Assembly (NCBI GenBank): GCA_947489685.1
Contig: CANLEM010000010.1
Coordinates: forward strand, 1 to 55,147
Length of the DNA stretch: 55,147 nucleotides
Direction: 5' to 3'
Source of the DNA: an uncultured Aquimarina sp.
Lineage (GTDB): Bacteria; Bacteroidota; Bacteroidia; Flavobacteriales; Flavobacteriaceae
Under the pieces are notes generated by a model that ran no database searches, was not told the origin of the DNA, and was given only the letters and a program-made list of their open reading frames with translations. Within the stretch, counting starts at the first letter, position 1. Every line of letters starts with the position of its first letter. The position numbers were made by a program, and so were the translations under genes. Below are positions 54,092 through 55,147 of this stretch, in pieces.

Positions 54092-54118
54092 AACCACTCA
54101 TAAATGAGTGGTTTTTTG
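54092..54118 (+). terminator. Terminator after the second lipoprotein gene
   Basis: AACCACTCA pairs with TGAGTGGTT over a TAAA loop, followed by TTTTG. It shares its stem core with the terminator at 43783-43812. Confidence 0.88.
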
Positions 54119-54184
54119 TTTCAATAAACTTTAGTTTCTATTCATCTATATTTCTCAATTACTTTTTTTAGGTATTAAGAAAAT

Positions 54185-54218
54185 AAAAATAGGGTATCTC
54201 AAGACATAGCTGTACTAC
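54185..54218 (+). promoter_or_regulatory. ECF-type promoter element before the stalk-repeat protein
   Basis: AAAAATAGGGTA (54185-54196), exactly 12 bases, then GCTGTACTAC (54209-54218). The distance to the ATG at 54267 (48 bases) is close to that of the 39009 gene (46 bases), which favours this ATG over the one at 54228. Confidence 0.7.
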
Positions 54219-54266
54219 TATAAACTTATGAACCAAAATAAAGTAAATGCTATAACCCCTATTTAT

Positions 54267-55147
54267 ATGGATACAAACTACAATTCGACCCAAAACACAT
54301 TCACAAAAAAATATGTACAATGGTTAATAACCATTATACTATTAATTATTGCTCAACAAGGATTTTCTCAATCTTTTAATTACCAGGCGATAATCAGAGA
54401 TGCTTCTGGGAGTCCGATTATCAATCAAACCATTGGTGTACAGATTGCTATTTTACAAGGAGATGCTAACGGAAATAATATATACCAAGAAGCACACCGA
54501 GTAACTTCAAATGCACAAGGTGTCATTGCTCTGGGAATCGGCGCTGGGAATACTTCTGATAATTTTACCGCCATCGATTGGAGCACACAAGATTATTGGC
54601 TTCAGGTTGCTGTAGATATTACCGGAGGTACTAACTACGCGGTAATAGGTGCTTCACAATTACAATCAGTACCTTATGCCAATTATGCTATTAATGGTCC
54701 TGATGCGGATCCTAATAATGAAATTGAACTACCTACTGGAGGAGTCGATGGACAAATATTGACTACAGACGGTAATGGCAATTATCGTTGGATCGATCCA
54801 TCTACAACAAATGATGGAGATACCGACGCAACCAATGAAATTGAACTACCAACTGGTGGAACTAACGGACAAGTATTGGTAACCGATGGAAATGGAAACT
54901 ACAGCTGGGTCAATGACAACATAAACGATGCAGATGCAGATGCTACCAATGAAATTGAACTACCTACTGGTGGAACTAATGGACAAGTATTGGTAACCGA
55001 TGGAAATGGAAACTACAGTTGGGTAAATGACAACATAAACGATGCAGATGCAGATCCTACCAACGAAATCGAATTACCTGCCGGGGGAACCAACGGACAA
55101 GTATTGGTAACCGATGGAAGCGGAAACTACAGTTGGGTCAATGACAA
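54267..55147 (+). CDS. Secreted stalk/tail-fibre-like repeat protein, C-terminus cut by window edge
   Basis: The frame is open from the ATG at 54267 to the right edge (293 codons). An in-frame ATG at 54228 would add 13 residues but sits only ten bases past the promoter-like element. A 15-residue polar stretch precedes a hydrophobic signal segment (WLITIILLIIAQQGFSQ). The next 110 residues (FNYQAIIRDASGSPI ... SVPYANYAINGPDAD) are a conserved head domain seen in many Bacteroidetes surface proteins. Then come repeats of 38-39 residues: NEIELPTGGTNGQVLVTDG and NYSWVNDNINDADADAT. Such repeats resemble trimeric fibre shafts of phage tails and adhesins. The C-terminus, possibly a T9SS or tail-collar domain, lies outside the window. 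Confidence 0.85.
   Translation, partial: MDTNYNSTQNTFTKKYVQWLITIILLIIAQQGFSQSFNYQAIIRDASGSPIINQTIGVQIAILQGDANGNNIYQEAHRVTSNAQGVIALGIGAGNTSDNFTAIDWSTQDYWLQVAVDITGGTNYAVIGASQLQSVPYANYAINGPDADPNNEIELPTGGVDGQILTTDGNGNYRWIDPSTTNDGDTDATNEIELPTGGTNGQVLVTDGNGNYSWVNDNINDADADATNEIELPTGGTNGQVLVTDGNGNYSWVNDNINDADADPTNEIELPAGGTNGQVLVTDGSGNYSWVND
54717..55147 (+). repeat. Tandem repeats of about 114 bp in the last gene
   Basis: Unit starts are at 54717, 54834, 54948 and 55062 (spacings 117, 114 and 114 bp). The last two units are nearly identical over long stretches. The array continues past the window end. Confidence 0.9.

Overview
The window looks like a chromosomal segment of a marine-type member of the Flavobacteriaceae (Bacteroidetes), possibly close to Aquimarina; the genus is a guess. 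Support comes from the AT-rich sequence, the near absence of Shine-Dalgarno sequences, promoters of the TTTG/TTG-N18-20-TAnnTTTG type, large surface proteins with type IX secretion (T9SS) C-terminal sorting domains, a FecI/FecR/TonB receptor set, and a rpsU gene carrying a full Shine-Dalgarno.

Left part (1-20.5 kb). A secreted repeat protein runs off the left edge on the minus strand. It is divergent from prfC (RF3), with a 573-base regulatory gap between them. From 4.7 to 20.4 kb everything reads leftwards and forms the translation/transcription core: rpsU, xerC, hpf, tRNA-Thr(TGT), tRNA-Tyr, tRNA-Gly, tRNA-Thr(GGT), tuf, tRNA-Trp, secE, nusG, rplK, rplA, rplJ, rplL, rpoB, rpoC and a DUF3467 gene. 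Hairpins separate several of these units.

Middle part (20.5-32.7 kb). Housekeeping and accessory metabolism: a GH13 amylase lipoprotein with two LacI-type operators, an acyl-CoA dehydrogenase, an operon of DUF2851, PspC, potassium channel, AGCS symporter and helix-hairpin-helix protein, a membrane-anchored redoxin, an AraC-type regulator, and a cysteine synthase/cystathionine beta-synthase-like enzyme with CBS domains.

Right part (32.7-55.1 kb). This is a surface-display locus and the most interesting region. It holds two transmembrane TPR-HTH regulators, an ECF sigma factor with a FecR anti-sigma factor and an STN-bearing TonB receptor, two giant T9SS-secreted proteins (1302 and 2548 residues) each followed by a paralogous lipoprotein of fibronectin-like repeats, and a truncated protein with 38-residue repeats resembling tail-fibre or adhesin stalks.

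The best signal found is a shared promoter-like element, AAAAATAGGGTA-N12-RCTGTAYTAY. It occurs three times, once before fecR-TonB receptor, once before the 1302-residue protein and once before the stalk protein, always with exactly 12 bases between the two boxes. I infer that the local ECF sigma factor recognises it. The locus would then be one cell-surface-signalling regulon in which the receptor/FecR/sigma relay switches on both its own sensor operon and two surface proteins.
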